A DNA stretch of 64,000 bases from Patiria pectinifera (taxonomy: Eukaryota; Echinodermata; Asteroidea; Valvatida; Asterinidae): NCBI GenBank assembly GCA_029964075.1, contig CM057148.1:24421916-24485915 (forward strand). Reading direction: 5' to 3'. Shown here in pieces: positions 26,301 through 32,504 of this stretch; within the stretch, counting starts at the first letter, position 1, and each line of letters begins with the position of its first letter. The notes beneath the pieces are model-generated. The model was given only the letters and a program-made list of their open reading frames with translations. It did not search any database and was not told the origin of the DNA. The position numbers and the translations under genes were made by a program.

Positions 26301-28547
26301 CCTGACTCCATTTAAGATGAAACGGAGCAATTTATATACGTTGGGGAATTGTAAGGTCAGGGAACCAGTCTAGCTGGCTTGTACCCGTTCATAGGTGTGT
26401 AATCGATTGTAAACAAATGCGGACTAACTAAATATGGTCAACTTGGGCCAGTATTTGAAAAAAAAGTTTTGTTCCCTGGTCGGCCGACCGACGCTAGTCG
26501 GTTGACCAGCATTGGAAATTGATACGAAAATACCACCTTTTTTTTTAAAATGACAGTATACCAGGTGCCATGATTTTACCTGATGCCTGAGACTGTCATT
26601 CACTAACAGTCCAGCAAGGTATTTCAAAACAATTTGGTAGGTTTTATTTTTTGATGTTTGCAAATGTTGTATTTTCCCTTTAACTACAATTGCCTCTCTC
26701 CACTTGGGAGTATGAATGGATATCTGTTGGAGTTGACTCATGAGACTATATTGCGCTGATCTCAGCTGCAGAGAAGTGGTCTCGTGGCCTGATGAACAGA
26801 GGTTATCCTGTGAAGTGCTTGGAGACCTAGCTTCAGTGGAAAGAACTGTACAACAGACACACGTTATTAACCTGGTTGTTGGCAGGTGAAGAGTCGGGCA
26901 GTGCTATTGTATAGGATCACACTGGATCACACATAAAATCTGGCCCATTGTGTACACCAGTTGCATAGCGAAGTGAATAGCCGTTGTGAGTCGTTGAGTA
27001 GATTATTTGGTGTACTGTGGGACCTGCTTTACTAGGCTCGCTTTGTCTTGTCTCCGTAGCCATGGGGAGGCTTGCGAAGAGCTGCAACGCGCTTCTAGAA
27101 GAAAACAAGAAACTGTCCTCTGCAACAGCTGTAAGTGATGAGAGCAAAGGCGCAGGCCCTTCAGACTCCGCACAAGGTACGTGTTTGTATAGTTGGCCAG
27201 GTACATTTAAAGGTATAGTCCATCATTTGCTGATATCCGAAAAGTAACTGGCGTAATTACTGTTGAAAAACATACTTGGTTGAAAGATAGTAAGGGGACT
27301 AAACTCCCTGTGAAATTATTGTTTCTGGCAAGCTGTCAGACGCACCATAGGAAATTTAAATTAGTAGTTCGTTTTATTATTCGGCGAAGCGCAAGCAAGC
27401 ATTGGCACGACGCACATGCACGCGCGGTTGCTATAATTTATCGGATCAGTGCACAACATTGCATAGCTGCAATCGGCTTAGTAAGAATGTGTTTCGGACG
27501 CCGAATTCAGGCCCAAATCAAAACATGATACAGCAACTTTTGATTTGAAATTGAGATCCTAGAATGCTGTTTTTCTCGGAATTTACAGCTGAAGCTGAGC
27601 TGAAACTTCATCAGGTTAGTTGTTCAGTATCCTTCTTTAGATTTTGAGCACTTGTGTTGCTTCAAACGAACAAATGCACAAACTACAAATGATGGACTGT
27701 ATCTTTAAAGGTAAAGTCCATCATTTGTAATTTTGTGCATTTTGAATTGGGCCTGAATCCAGCATCCGAGACACGTTCTCACCAATTTCAGCTACGCGAT
27801 GTCGCGCACTGATCCGACGAATTAAAGCAACTGCGTTTGCGTCGTGTGACCGAATAACAAAACGAGCTACTAATTTGAATTTCCTATGGAGCTTCTTAAG
27901 AAGCACCGTTGGAAAGGCCTTCATTCGTTGATTTCTTCAAAATGACAGCTTGCCAGAAAGAATATTTTTACAGGGAGATTAGTCCCTTTACTATCTTTCA
28001 ACCGAGTATGTTTTTCAACAATAATTATGCCAGTTACCTTTTGGATAGCTGCAAATGATGGACTCTGGCTTTAACTACTGTTGACTGCTGTGATGCAGGA
28101 TAGGGTGTCTTTAACACCCAAGGCGAAGCCTCTGTCCTCTGTTCCCCCCCCCCCTTGTCCCCCAACCCACCCCTTAGAGTTCGTAGAGCAAAAATTAACT
28201 TTTCTATTGTTACATTGGTTGCCCGCTACAGGAAACAAAGTACTGTGCAAATTGATCCTCATTTATGCCATTCCAATTGATATGTCAACTGGCTTTTTTT
28301 TCTACATCATTAGCTGTTTCGATGTACACACCGAAACAGCTCTTGCTTTTGTTAAGATTTTTTTTTTGAATTTTTTTTGGTGTATTCTCTCCATCATTCA
28401 TTTGTTTAAGGCACGTCACTGGAAGGTCTGCTCTCCCAGCTGAAGACTGAGATCTCCTCCTCTGATTGGCTGGAGAAGAACACGGCGGAGAAATGGAAAA
28501 CAGACAATCCTGAACTCTACAAAGAGTACAAAGCCAACATGAAGTAG
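5306..28547 (+). CDS. ACCS: ACCS-like PLP-dependent aminotransferase-fold enzyme (12 exons, 5' end missing)
   Basis: Twelve exons (5306-5365, 10149-10286, 11193-11259, 12533-12630, 13085-13162, 13679-13779, 16957-17098, 19113-19254, 22705-22847, 25421-25574, 27060-27176, 28411-28547) total 1377 nt and join without a frame break to 458 residues and TAG. All have AG/GT borders. The order of motifs is that of fold-type I PLP enzymes of the ACC-synthase/ACCS group: LGTSENRL (res 6-13), SPYYGG (95-100), NPNNPLGD (158-165), NEVY (189-192), SKDLSMSGMRFG (227-238, Lys228 as Schiff-base lysine) and GWFR (360-363, substrate-carboxylate Arg). The tyrosine used by plant ACC synthases in their D-Y-H-G motif is Phe38 here, and the PLP-nitrogen-contacting Asp is Asn189, so true ACC synthase activity is doubtful. 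Vertebrate ACCS homologues are likewise not established ACC synthases. The N-terminal residues before Gly1 were not found. The C-terminus adds a ~80-residue lysine-rich tail. Confidence 0.9.
5433..6303. mobile_element. Nested MITE with ~55 bp TIRs and an internal fold-back
   Basis: Arms 5433-5482 and 6246-6303 are inverted repeats (shared 'ggggaatgttgttagctac'). A second nested inverted pair lies at ~5866-5965 and ~6128-6228 ('taccaaagactgtaaatcgt'), and a third pairs 5525-5575 around 'gtagtgcgtc'. This is a Russian-doll arrangement of hairpins. It seems to be inserted into the left end of the larger element. Confidence 0.7.
6313..6720. repeat. CTTATAAGAAT 11 bp tandem array
   Basis: Tandem copies of an 11 bp unit that is nearly self-complementary, so both orientations (CTTATAAGAAT and ATTCTTATAAG) occur in one array. 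It decays to AT-rich sequence after ~6650. A matching array is at 8828-9060. Confidence 0.85.
7096..7266. repeat. Dispersed ~170 bp repeat R3, copy 1
   Basis: Runs from 'gtttctgcattcag' to 'gattgcagg' with 'gaacaatagaggacaatagg' near its start and 'gtacaaaacatgtgggag' in the middle. Further copies are at 11329-11500 (same orientation) and 57727-57905 (opposite). Function and class are unknown. Confidence 0.7.
7335..8040 (-). pseudogene. LINE reverse-transcriptase fragment, degenerate
   Basis: On the minus strand the frame at 7332-7781 contains ACNKLHNIRQSS, then SILLYGAETWTMKKELQDCL, the classic tail of a LINE reverse transcriptase (YG-E-W-T followed by a leucine-rich segment). Upstream (7780-8040) the RT core continues in other frames with D-L-ALTAD-like and Y-RKW-like pieces. 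Frameshifts and stops show it is a relic. Confidence 0.75.
8828..9062. repeat. Second CTTATAAGAAT array
   Basis: Shorter and more diverged than the array at 6313-6720, with the most regular units at 8945-9055. It sits just inside the right terminal repeat of the composite element, in mirror position to the first array. Confidence 0.8.
9190..9392. mobile_element. ~195 bp fold-back MITE
   Basis: The left arm 'acaacacctgaataaatt' followed by 'tctgattgg' is mirrored at 9347-9390 ('ccaatcagatgacgag' then 'tttattcaggtgttgtgt'). No coding capacity. Confidence 0.7.
9428..9527. repeat. ~100 bp hairpin repeat
   Basis: The segment starting 'aataatttcatttggtga' pairs with 'tcacctcatgaaattatt', with an inner pair around 'ccattcca' and the loop 'cagcttcgcctcgtgg'. 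The same 'ggcttcgcctcg' loop occurs in the hairpins near 44.4 and 45.3-45.5 kb, so they are relatives. Confidence 0.6.
9588..10008. mobile_element. MITE with 23 bp TIRs
   Basis: Ends read ATATGAGACCTGTTCTGCCA and, inverted, ATATGTGACCTGTTCTGTCA. The second inner pair is 'gggcagagttatg' and 'ctctgcccagaag'. AT-rich interior with no coding sequence. It ends ~140 bp before exon 2. Confidence 0.7.
10149..10286 (+). CDS. ACCS: ACCS-like exon 2
   Basis: Acceptor 'ttgtttcag', donor 'gtgctt', 46 codons, phase 0-0. It covers the NDFQGIPELREAVAGFL segment, where family members have D-(Y/W)-x-G followed by an L-R-E-x-(V/I) helix. Phe38 replaces the tyrosine of plant ACC synthases. Confidence 0.9.
10358..10783. 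mobile_element. Pogo/Tigger-like non-autonomous element
   Basis: The right end, read inverted, starts CAGTGGAACGCCGCTATAAC and is followed by TA on the plus strand. The left end is CAGGACTTGGAACGTCGCTA. Ends of the form CAGT-GAAC-CGCTATAACG are typical of pogo/Tigger elements. The left TA is mutated to TG. Confidence 0.65.
10790..11095 (+). repeat. tRNA-derived SINE
   Basis: Contains a B-box-like 'gggttcgagtcc', the conserved body 'ctctccacccaggagtaaat', 'gggtacctgtgagggcag', and a tail with 'gcgccttgagtac' and 'ataaataagcattatt'. The same SINE occurs at 25691-25985 and, split by a MITE, around 26.1 and 26.7 kb. Confidence 0.75.
11193..11259 (+). CDS. ACCS: ACCS-like exon 3
   Basis: Acceptor 'atcggtag', donor 'gtatgt', 67 nt ending in phase 1. 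It encodes IVVMNGGGMCMEALSFAICD, the glycine-rich segment that binds the PLP phosphate side in this family (N-G-x-x-x-x-x in homologues). Confidence 0.9.
11268..12480. repeat. G-rich GGGTTGGGTCGGGATGG minisatellite
   Basis: About 1.2 kb in which the plus (mRNA-like) strand is almost only G and T: GGGTT pentamers mixed with longer units such as GGGTCGGGATGGTTTGGG and 'gctaggtcatgtaggttggg'. It lies in intron 3 and is interrupted by repeat R3 at 11329-11500. Closely spaced G-runs predict G-quadruplex formation on the coding strand. Confidence 0.9.
11329..11500. repeat. Dispersed repeat R3, copy 2
   Basis: Same landmarks as the copy at 7096. It is embedded in the G-rich minisatellite, which resumes directly after 'caggcaaatacacac'. 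Confidence 0.7.
12533..12630 (+). CDS. ACCS: ACCS-like exon 4
   Basis: Acceptor 'acatgccag', donor 'gtactc', 98 nt, phase 1 to 0. It encodes DAVMVASPYYGGIETD, including the SPYYGG motif whose first tyrosine stacks near PLP in family members, and continues to the VIRVHFYSK strand. Confidence 0.9.
12660..12990. repeat. ~102 bp tandem repeat from a SINE fragment
   Basis: Three to four units, each with 'cttcttgtgtccatgggc', a 'ccatccacaatcattaag' stretch and a B-box-like 'gggttcgaaccc'. The tRNA-like box suggests the unit derives from a SINE head that was then amplified in tandem. Confidence 0.75.
13085..13162 (+). CDS. ACCS: ACCS-like exon 5
   Basis: Acceptor 'tgccgtag', donor 'gtaggc', 26 codons, phase 0-0. 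It encodes LEPGQTEPFQITISKFESVY, matching the family's 'R/E-P-F-Q-(L/I)-T' strand and helix before the NPNNPLG core. Confidence 0.9.
13288..13612 (+). repeat. ~320 bp tRNA-derived SINE (second type), copy 1
   Basis: tRNA-like head ('tggcttgtgtgtaaagcgct' and B box 'ggttcgattccc'), then 'gagggtttttctccg', 'ctccggttttcc', 'tttcgatctctgg' and the end 'gtccttcgcaattcagc'. A close copy is at 30585-30893. Reading frames inside are accidental. Confidence 0.8.
13679..13779 (+). CDS. ACCS: ACCS-like exon 6
   Basis: Acceptor 'ttattttcag', donor 'gtgaga', 101 nt ending in phase 2. It encodes RAVYFMNPNNPLGDVY; the second Asn of NPNNPLG (Asn161) corresponds to the invariant asparagine that contacts the PLP O3 in fold-type I aminotransferases. 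Confidence 0.95.
13930..15658. mobile_element. TTAA MITE family B, copy 1, split by an hAT-like element
   Basis: Starts at TTAA (13930-13933) with AGCCAGAGTCCATCATTTGC and ends near 15654 with the inverted terminus and TTAA. The homology to other copies stops at ~14005 ('acttggttgaa') and resumes at ~15193 ('ggttgaaagatag'), bracketing an insertion of ~1.18 kb. Confidence 0.8.
14009..15192. mobile_element. hAT-like non-autonomous element nested in MITE B
   Basis: Ends CAGGCCTTGAATT and (inverted) CAGGGCTTGAATTG. The host text 'GTTGAA' (6-8 bp) is duplicated across it. Subterminal 'ggccaaggcc' and 'gcacgacggcca' motifs are repeated near both ends. The CAGG terminus with a short duplication fits the hAT superfamily. 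There is a palindrome 'ggccggccggcc' near 14890. No transposase was seen. Confidence 0.65.
15662..16166. repeat. Old TTAA-associated repeat
   Basis: Starts TTAA-AGGGATCATGCGATGAAA. It contains 'gatgaatcaccaacgaaaac' and 'gacatcacacttttgatcat', which recur inverted around 51230-51370. The right terminus is not clearly mirrored, so the boundaries are uncertain. Confidence 0.4.
16167..16682. mobile_element. TTAA MITE family B, copy 2 (intact)
   Basis: Body 16171-16678 (508 bp) flanked by perfect TTAA. The left terminus is AGATATAGTCCATCATTTGT, the right is its complement with AGCTATAGTCC. Internal landmarks: 'tgaaacttcatcaggttagt' type text, 'gcgcactgatccgacg' and the palindrome around 'gtgcgtcttaagacgcac'. 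Confidence 0.85.
16957..17098 (+). CDS. ACCS: ACCS-like exon 7
   Basis: Acceptor 'cacgtttcag', donor 'gttagg', 142 nt, phase 2 to 0. It encodes HSLHLIMNEVYMNTIF and ends VHFVWAVSK, whose last lysine (Lys228) is the expected Schiff-base residue. The position that is Asp in D-E-(I/V)-Y of relatives is AAT, Asn189. The exon's last ~30 nt are partially duplicated twice downstream. Confidence 0.95.
17072..17285. repeat. Tandem partial duplication of exon 7 end with CCCTAA repeats
   Basis: The exon end 'ttcactttgtctgggc' plus 'ttagcaagg' recurs at 17164-17190 ('atcactttgcctgggca' then 'attagcaaggat') and as a shorter copy at 17267 ('ttcactgtgtctgggcag'), periods ~91 and ~103 bp. Between them lie telomere-like 'accctaaccctaac' runs. 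In the second copy the donor GT is GA, so it cannot serve as a donor. Confidence 0.8.
17524..18042. mobile_element. PIF/Harbinger-like MITE, long TIRs, TTA duplication
   Basis: Body 17527-18039. The arms read GGGACCGTGACCATTCAGCC on the left and its complement on the right, continuing inward through 'atgaaaagggccccccgg' for ~45 bp. TTA flanks both ends, as for PIF/Harbinger elements. No transposase. Confidence 0.75.
18043..18570. other. No recognisable feature
   Basis: AT-rich intron sequence with short open frames only. Nothing resembles an exon of the flanking gene. Confidence 0.4.
18571..19088. mobile_element. TTAA MITE family B, copy 3
   Basis: Starts TTAA-AGCTATAGTCCATCATTT and ends with GGACTGTAGC-TTAA, ~510 bp, 24 bp before exon 8. 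It keeps the family landmarks 'actggcggaattattgttg' and 'cagctgaagcttagctg'. The right end has lost one A. Confidence 0.85.
19113..19254 (+). CDS. ACCS: ACCS-like exon 8
   Basis: Acceptor 'tatttgacag', donor 'gtaaat', 142 nt, phase 0 to 1. It encodes DLSMSGMRFGVLHTQNESII directly after the Schiff-base lysine; Arg236 is the conserved PLP-phosphate arginine of the S-K-x(6)-G-x-R motif. Confidence 0.95.
19293..22680. repeat. Higher-order satellite of TACTCATGACAAAG units
   Basis: Basic units of ~14-20 bp (ACTCGTACTCATGACAAAGT and variants) are organised into three long blocks, each opening with 'cattgttgcagtgctaatac' at ~19294, 20441 and 21530, i.e. periods of ~1147 and ~1089 bp. Block order of variants ('taggcctactcgtactca', 'ttcataaagtactcatac') is kept between blocks, so blocks were copied whole. 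It fills intron 8. Confidence 0.95.
22705..22847 (+). CDS. ACCS: ACCS-like exon 9
   Basis: Acceptor 'tacgttcag', donor 'gtaagt', 143 nt, phase 1 to 0. It encodes DWLNNVYFPTNHKRLREAHK and MGVPYLNRPSGLYVYANFKK, the usual small-domain start (helix, then the G-(L/F)-(Y/F) strand). Confidence 0.95.
23024..23485. mobile_element. Fold-back element with ~200 bp arms
   Basis: The left arm (from 'caccaaatgttgg') and right arm (ending 'ccgacatttgggt') are complementary over almost the full length, e.g. 'aaaacggtggttgtg' against 'cacaaccaccgtttt'. The loop is centred near 23250. A one-arm relative is at 1-262 and a short remnant near 48085-48170. Confidence 0.85.
23808..24296. mobile_element. piggyBac-type MITE (TTAA-CCC ends)
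   Basis: Body 23812-24292 between TTAA duplications. The left end CCCCATAGAGCT pairs with the right end AGCTCTATGG, and 'ctagagcgctaactc' is mirrored further in. TTAA plus C-rich termini match piggyBac-like elements. No transposase. Confidence 0.8.
24297..24620. repeat. TGTTGCA-rich repeat cluster
   Basis: Repeated 'gttgcattcagcagg', 'gttgcatctagcggggtaac' and 'gttgcatgtagcagggtt' phrases with inverted 'gcaacagaatccactg'. It looks like a decayed tandem array. No coding signal. Confidence 0.4.
24695..25320. mobile_element. TIR element plus hairpin, copy 1
   Basis: 'ttcataaataccgcagacag' at ~24698 is mirrored by 'ggtatttatgagttcgaat' near 25168. After it comes a hairpin at 25236-25300 around 'gctgataattacc' and 'ggtaattatcagc'. 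A related set in reverse order is at 31845-32280. Confidence 0.55.
25421..25574 (+). CDS. ACCS: ACCS-like exon 10
   Basis: Acceptor 'ttgttttcag', donor 'gtaaga', 154 nt, phase 0 to 1. It encodes EDEMALFYRFIDDGVYIAPS and ERGWFRIIFSRPF; Arg of GWFR (Arg363 by count 362-363) is the substrate-carboxylate arginine of the fold. Confidence 0.95.
25691..25985 (+). repeat. tRNA-derived SINE, copy 2
   Basis: Head with A/B-box-like 'gtggtccagtggttacg' and 'gggttcgaaccctgg', then 'cttgggcaagacacttcact', 'caattgcctctctccaccca' and 'gggtacctgtgagggtagag'. Same family as 10790-11095. Confidence 0.8.
26135..26683. mobile_element. TTAA MITE family A, copy 3, inserted in a SINE
   Basis: Body ~26139-26679 starting AGGGAATATACATGATTTGC, right TTAA at 26680-26683. 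The text just outside ('cttggcaaaacact' left, 'ctacaattgcctctctcc' right) is the same SINE body that is unbroken at 25780-25815, so the MITE landed in the SINE. The left TTAA has become TGAA. Confidence 0.8.
27060..27176 (+). CDS. ACCS: ACCS-like exon 11
   Basis: Acceptor 'tctccgtag', donor 'gtacgt', 117 nt, phase 1 to 1. It encodes MGRLAKSCNALLEENKKLSS and a Ser/Ala/Gly-rich linker ending PSDSAQ. The first helix corresponds to the last helix of the aminotransferase fold; the linker is low complexity. Confidence 0.85.
27207..27708. mobile_element. TTAA MITE family B, copy 4
   Basis: Body 27211-27704, AGGTATAGTCCATCATTTGC at the left and the mirrored terminus before TTAA (27705-27708). The left junction reads TTTAAAG-GTATAG, which contains a potential splice donor like that used in the kinase intron. 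Confidence 0.85.
27705..28074. mobile_element. TTAA MITE family B, copy 5, sharing a TTAA with copy 4
   Basis: Body 27709-28070 in the opposite orientation, shortened internally (362 bp). It starts AGGTAAAGTCCATCATTTGT right after the TTAA that ends copy 4 and stops before TTAA at 28071-28074. One element apparently inserted into the target duplication of the other. Confidence 0.85.
28411..28547 (+). CDS. ACCS: ACCS-like exon 12 (terminal)
   Basis: Acceptor 'ttgtttaag', 44 residues plus TAG. It encodes a hydrophilic tail with EISSSDWLEKNTAEKWKTDN and ends KEYKANMK. This tail has no counterpart that I know in vertebrate ACCS. No canonical AATAAA was seen in the next few hundred bases, so the 3' UTR end is unknown. 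Confidence 0.85.
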
Positions 28548-29025
28548 ACAAGATAGAAGTATTCAAAATTCTCATCTTGGTTTTTCATTTATTTTAGATT
28601 TAGTCATATCTTTATTCCTATATGTCTGAATTCCCTAAAGTTAAGATTTTTCATTTCATACTTCCCCTTTCAATTTGTTTATGGGTTCTGTGCGCCAACA
28701 AAAGAGGGCGTGTTTTTATCACTTTCAAGGCTCCGCAGCAAGACACCCAGCGTGCGCGTGCTGTACTGCACTGGTTCGCCCGCTGAGTACGCACGACTTC
28801 CTGAATGTGCCAAAGCTAATAGCCACAGCGTCTTCGCGTGAGCGTCAGGCGTCGCTAGCGCGCGAATGCGTTCAAATTTAACTTGGGATGGTCTCCCAGA
28901 CTAATCCCCGCCCACAATAACTTTGGATCATTTGAAATACGCAGTTTTTTTTTCACATATTTTGGTTCCTTTTCTCATTTTATGATATATTGCTATGTAA
29001 ATAGGCTTGTTTCATTTAATACTCA
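28548..29025. other. 3' UTR / intergenic, nothing specific
   Basis: Follows the ACCS-like stop codon. A GC-richer patch at 28720-28870 carries no protein-like frame. No repeat family recognised. Confidence 0.4.
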
Positions 29026-29109
29026 ATTCTATTCAGTTGACCCAGGTGAAAATTCCGGTTGAAACCAGTTCAACTGATTCCGCTGGTTCAACTAGTGACA
29101 GGTTTTGAA

Positions 29110-29440
29110 CAGGTTACAAACTGGTCGTCGTCGTCGTTCGTGTAACTCGTTCCTGGAGGTGCAGTATCACACCAGAATGTCAGTTCTCAACCACTCTGAC
29201 TCCAATGTGGTGTCGTCAAGGTCGATCAGGCCGGCAGGTCCGTTGGGAGGGCTGAAGAGTGGACACTCTGGTAGGATGTGCGTGATGGTCGTCTGTGGAG
29301 ACCCACAGGGGCAGGTGTTGTCGGCTGTGGCACCGACTAGGTGGAGGAACGCGTTGGTTTTTCCCCCACCCCGTCCGTAGTCGGTTGAGCCTAACCCAGG
29401 GCTTGCGCTCGAGGTTGTGCCCTGCTGGCTACAAACTGGT
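29110..29440 (-). pseudogene. LINE ORF2 C-terminal zinc-knuckle relic
   Basis: The minus strand reads CPCGSPQTTITHILPECP near 29262-29318, the C-x-C-x(7)-H-x(4)-C knuckle at the end of many LINE-encoded proteins, followed by residues like LFSPPNGPAGLIDLDD. Upstream is a GGGKTNAFLHLVG-like segment. The frame is broken on both sides. Confidence 0.75.
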
Positions 29441-29815
29441 ATAACATGATTTGAATCAGTTCAAAACCAGTCAAACCAGTTCAGAACCAGTTTAAAATCG
29501 TTGTAAAACCAGTTAAGCCATTTCAAAACAAATGAGTAGGAGTTTTGCGGTAGCACCATGTGAATGAAAGACATCTCCAGCGAGTTAGGTGGTTCTGAGA
29601 AGAACCAGTTGGTTTAACTCGACGTTTCAAACAGTATGCTCTGTTCGTCATCAGTCTCCACATGCAAACCCTGAAGTCTTATTCATTTCAAAGCCAGTTT
29701 AAACCAGTTCAGACACAGTTCAATCAGTTCAAAACCAGTTGAGCCCGTTCAAAACCAGTTAAACCACTTCAGAACCAGCCAAAGCAGTTCAAAACCAGTT
29801 CAGAACCAGTTAAAT

Positions 29816-30072
29816 CAGGGCCCAATTTCTTGGCTCTGCTTACCGTTAGCGAAAAAAATCCCTGCTTACTGTAGCAGAAAATTCCATGCTTACGGCAAGC
29901 GTATTTCACGGGTGAGCAAGGAATTTGGGCTTCTGCGCATGCGTACATCCCGTAACTAAGGGCTCTGTGCTTACAGGTTAGTGCTTAATTTTTCTTCTTG
30001 TGCTAGTTAGCGCAGAATGGTGATTGTAAGTGCAGAATTCTGTGGTTAGCAGAGCCAAGAAATTGGGGCCAG
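29816..30072. mobile_element. ~250 bp MITE with GGGCCCAATTTCTTGGC ends
   Basis: The left end 'gggcccaatttcttggctct' is mirrored by 'agagccaagaaattggggcc' at 30050-30069. The interior includes 'gcttaccgttagc' and related inverted text. It sits inside the CCAGTT array. Confidence 0.75.
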
Positions 30073-30289
30073 TTCAAAACCAGTTAAACAAGTTAAACCA
30101 GTTCAGAACCAGTTAAATCAGCTCAAAACCAGTTAAACCACTTCAAACCAGTTAAACCACTTCAAAACCAGTCACCAATTTCCAGTGGAACTAGTTTTAA
30201 CTGGAATTTGCACATTGGGTATTGAATTCTTATGAATAGTTAATGCGGTACCGGCTGCTATGTATATCAGATTCGAACTAGCTAACAGA

Positions 30290-30372
30290 TGCCGTTAGCT
30301 CAGTGGTCGAGTGGTAAGACATCTGCATTAGAAAGCAGGAGGTTGTGGGTTCGAGTCCCACCTGAGTGATTT
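30290..30372 (+). repeat. tRNA-like sequence (SINE head, probably not a functional tRNA)
   Basis: Has a D-arm-like 'agctcagtgg' with duplicated 'gtcgagtggtaaga', an anticodon-stem-like 'ctgc...gcag' and a perfect T-arm 'gtgggttcgagtcccac'. The acceptor stem does not pair (atgccgt against ctgagtg) and the anticodon loop would be 8 nt, so I call it a SINE head or tRNA pseudogene. Confidence 0.5.
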
Positions 30373-30584
30373 GTGTCCAACTTTAACTTTTGGAGGTAAC
30401 ACACTGAGTTTACAGTGTTTATACGTCGGTAAAGGGCAAAAACCTAATTCGATTTACATCACTCCGACGCAAAATTCCATCTTATGAAATCCACTTTTGC
30501 CATTAGCCTGCACATGTATCATCTTTTGCTAGAGAGATGGTGGAGGATTATATTCAAAATGTTTGTCTTTTTGCTTATTGGGTG

Positions 30585-30893
30585 GCATGGGTGGCTTGTG
30601 CGTAAAGCGCTTGCCTCTCACCAAGGTGACCACGGTTCGAATCCTGGCCGCGGATCGCATGTGAGTAGAGTTGTGCCTTGGTTCTCTCCTGTGCCATGAG
30701 GGTTTTTCTCCGGGCCCTCCGGTTTTCCTCCCTCCGGAAAAATCAAACACTTTCGATCTCAGGCTGTGCTCCGTGGTCATATATGGGTCGATGTGGCCGG
30801 CAGCCATAGGCGCCTTTACGTGCCAGCGGCCCGACCATGTTGTAGCCGCGTCCTTCGCAATTCAGCATACCAGCTGCAAGTAAGGATGATTGG
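30585..30893 (+). repeat. ~310 bp SINE (second type), copy 2
   Basis: Matches 13288-13612: 'gtggcttgtgcgtaaagcgc', 'gagggtttttctccgg', 'tttcgatctcaggctgtgct' and the end 'gtccttcgcaattcagca'. Followed by an ATT microsatellite (30900-30930). Confidence 0.85.
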
Positions 30894-31010
30894 ACTCCCA
30901 AATTATTATTATTATATTATTATTATCTATCAGATTTGGAAAACTTTCTAATCTTTGGATTAGAAGAAATTCACAGAAAATAATGACTATTTAGTTTCAA
31001 TATAGCTAAA

Positions 31011-31470
31011 TACAGTCAAACCCTGATAAGAGTGCACTGTTAATACAAGATACTGCTTATATCAAGCAAATTTTAGGTCCCAAGTCTTTGTTTTTCTTTT
31101 GTTTTCCTTTGTTTTTGTTACTGTTACATTAAGGTACATGTTATAAGGCGAAATAAAAAAAAAACAAGTTTAGCGACTGGGCTATTTTTCAAGATGGTCG
31201 CCATTTGTTTGTGAAATGGCTGCCATTGGACTCAGGAAATGATGTACAAACAGCTTTATATGGGCTATATGCAACAGATCAAGAGACCAAAATGATGTCA
31301 CTGTTGAAAATTTATCCTTTTTTTCGGTTAATAAAAAAAAAAAAAGGAGGTGGCCTCCAAAAAGGAAGCGGGCGGGGACGCTAAACATGTTTTTTGTTTT
31401 TTTGGGTTTTTTTTGCCTTACAAGGTAATTCGTAAAGTCCCAAGGATCTTGTTATAAAGGTGTTTGACGG
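31011..31470. mobile_element. Pogo-like MITE, copy 1, with a nested MITE
   Basis: Starts TA-CAGTCAAACCCTGATAAG and ends 'gttataaaggtgtttgacgg' with CTG. It is interrupted at ~31141-31425 by a second element whose ends pair ('ggcgaaataaaaa', 'agtttagcg' against 'cgctaaac', 'ttttttttgccttac'). Same family as 49528-49711. Confidence 0.65.
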
Positions 31471-31639
31471 CTACTGTGGGGTTTTTTTTCTTAAGAATCC
31501 AATGCTAAACGACAAAAATAAACATTTATGCAATAATGATCATGATAATTATTAAAAAAACTATACATTTACATGTGTAATTATATTTTTGCTGATAATT
31601 ACATTAACATTTTTTTAGACAGTGTGCTGCATCACTTCT

Positions 31640-31800
31640 TAAAGGCATAGGATCATTTGTACTTATCCCAAAAGTAACCTACCGAATAATTATCAAACAA
31701 CTTACTTGGATTAAAGATTGTACTGGTTCTAAACACCCCGTGCAATTACTTCGTCTGGCTTGCTGTCATTCGGAAGAAATCAAGAAATGTTGTTGATTAA
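31640..31800. repeat. Truncated TTAA-type repeat
   Basis: Begins TTAA-AGGCATAGGATCATTTGT followed by 'acttatcccaaaagtaacct', a diverged relative of MITE family B ('ctatccaaaaagtaactgg'). It loses similarity after ~31800. Confidence 0.55.
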
Positions 31801-31844
31801 GGGAATAAATGTGTGCTCCGGAGGTTTTTATCACTCTGTATAAT

Positions 31845-32285
31845 ACCGCTTAGAGTCTGGATGCTGATAATTACCCGAGCCGGAGGCGAGGGTAATTATC
31901 AGCACCCAGACTCTAAGCGGTATTAAACAGAGTGATAAATACCGACCGAGCACATATTTATTCCCATTCATAAATACCTTATCCGTAAACAAATATCAAA
32001 TAATTCGTTCAAAAAATCCCGATTTTGTTCAACAAGTTCACTTCATGCTTTTTGAAACATCCCTCTAGTAGCAAAATAATGAAGTGTTCACCTGGCGAGT
32101 AAGATCAGTAAACAACCCTTTTATGGAGATTGACGCGCGCGTAGCATGTTCTGCGCGATGTCACGTGTTTTAGACCAGCTAGCCATGTCTTCATCATCCG
32201 TTTAAGACCGGCCACGTGACGGGCTCTCGACCAATAGGAATAGCTAAACTGTCTGAGGTATTTATGAATTCCAATTAACGATCAG
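31845..32285. mobile_element. Hairpin plus TIR element, copy 2
   Basis: The hairpin 31853-31922 pairs 'gagtctggatgctgataatt' with its complement. The TIR element from ~31964 ('cataaataccttatccg') to 32275 ('gaggtatttatgaattcc') contains 'gaccggccacgtgacgggct', also found inverted in the copy at 24695-25320. Confidence 0.55.
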
Positions 32286-32504
32286 TCAAGTGAGTGATTT
32301 CTGGAAATAAAGAGTGCTATTGATGAAATTGTGTTTCGTGATGAAAAGGTATCGGTACTGTACAGGAATTCTCACGGTTTTCTCAAAATTAGTGTAAAAT
32401 CCACTGATTCAAAATTTCAACAGGTTAAGTTTTGAAAATTTGAATACGTATCACTTACAGTCCTCTATCTGTGAGGATGCTTTTATTTTACAATTAAGTG
32501 TGAT

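Larger units (their letters stand above)
29026..30205. repeat. Degenerate AACCAGTTCAAAACCAGTT array
   Basis: Irregular tandem copies of AACCAGTT(C/T)AAA-type units, interrupted by a LINE relic (29110-29440) and a MITE (29818-30069). The array resumes after each interruption, so both were inserted into it or amplified with it. Confidence 0.8.
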
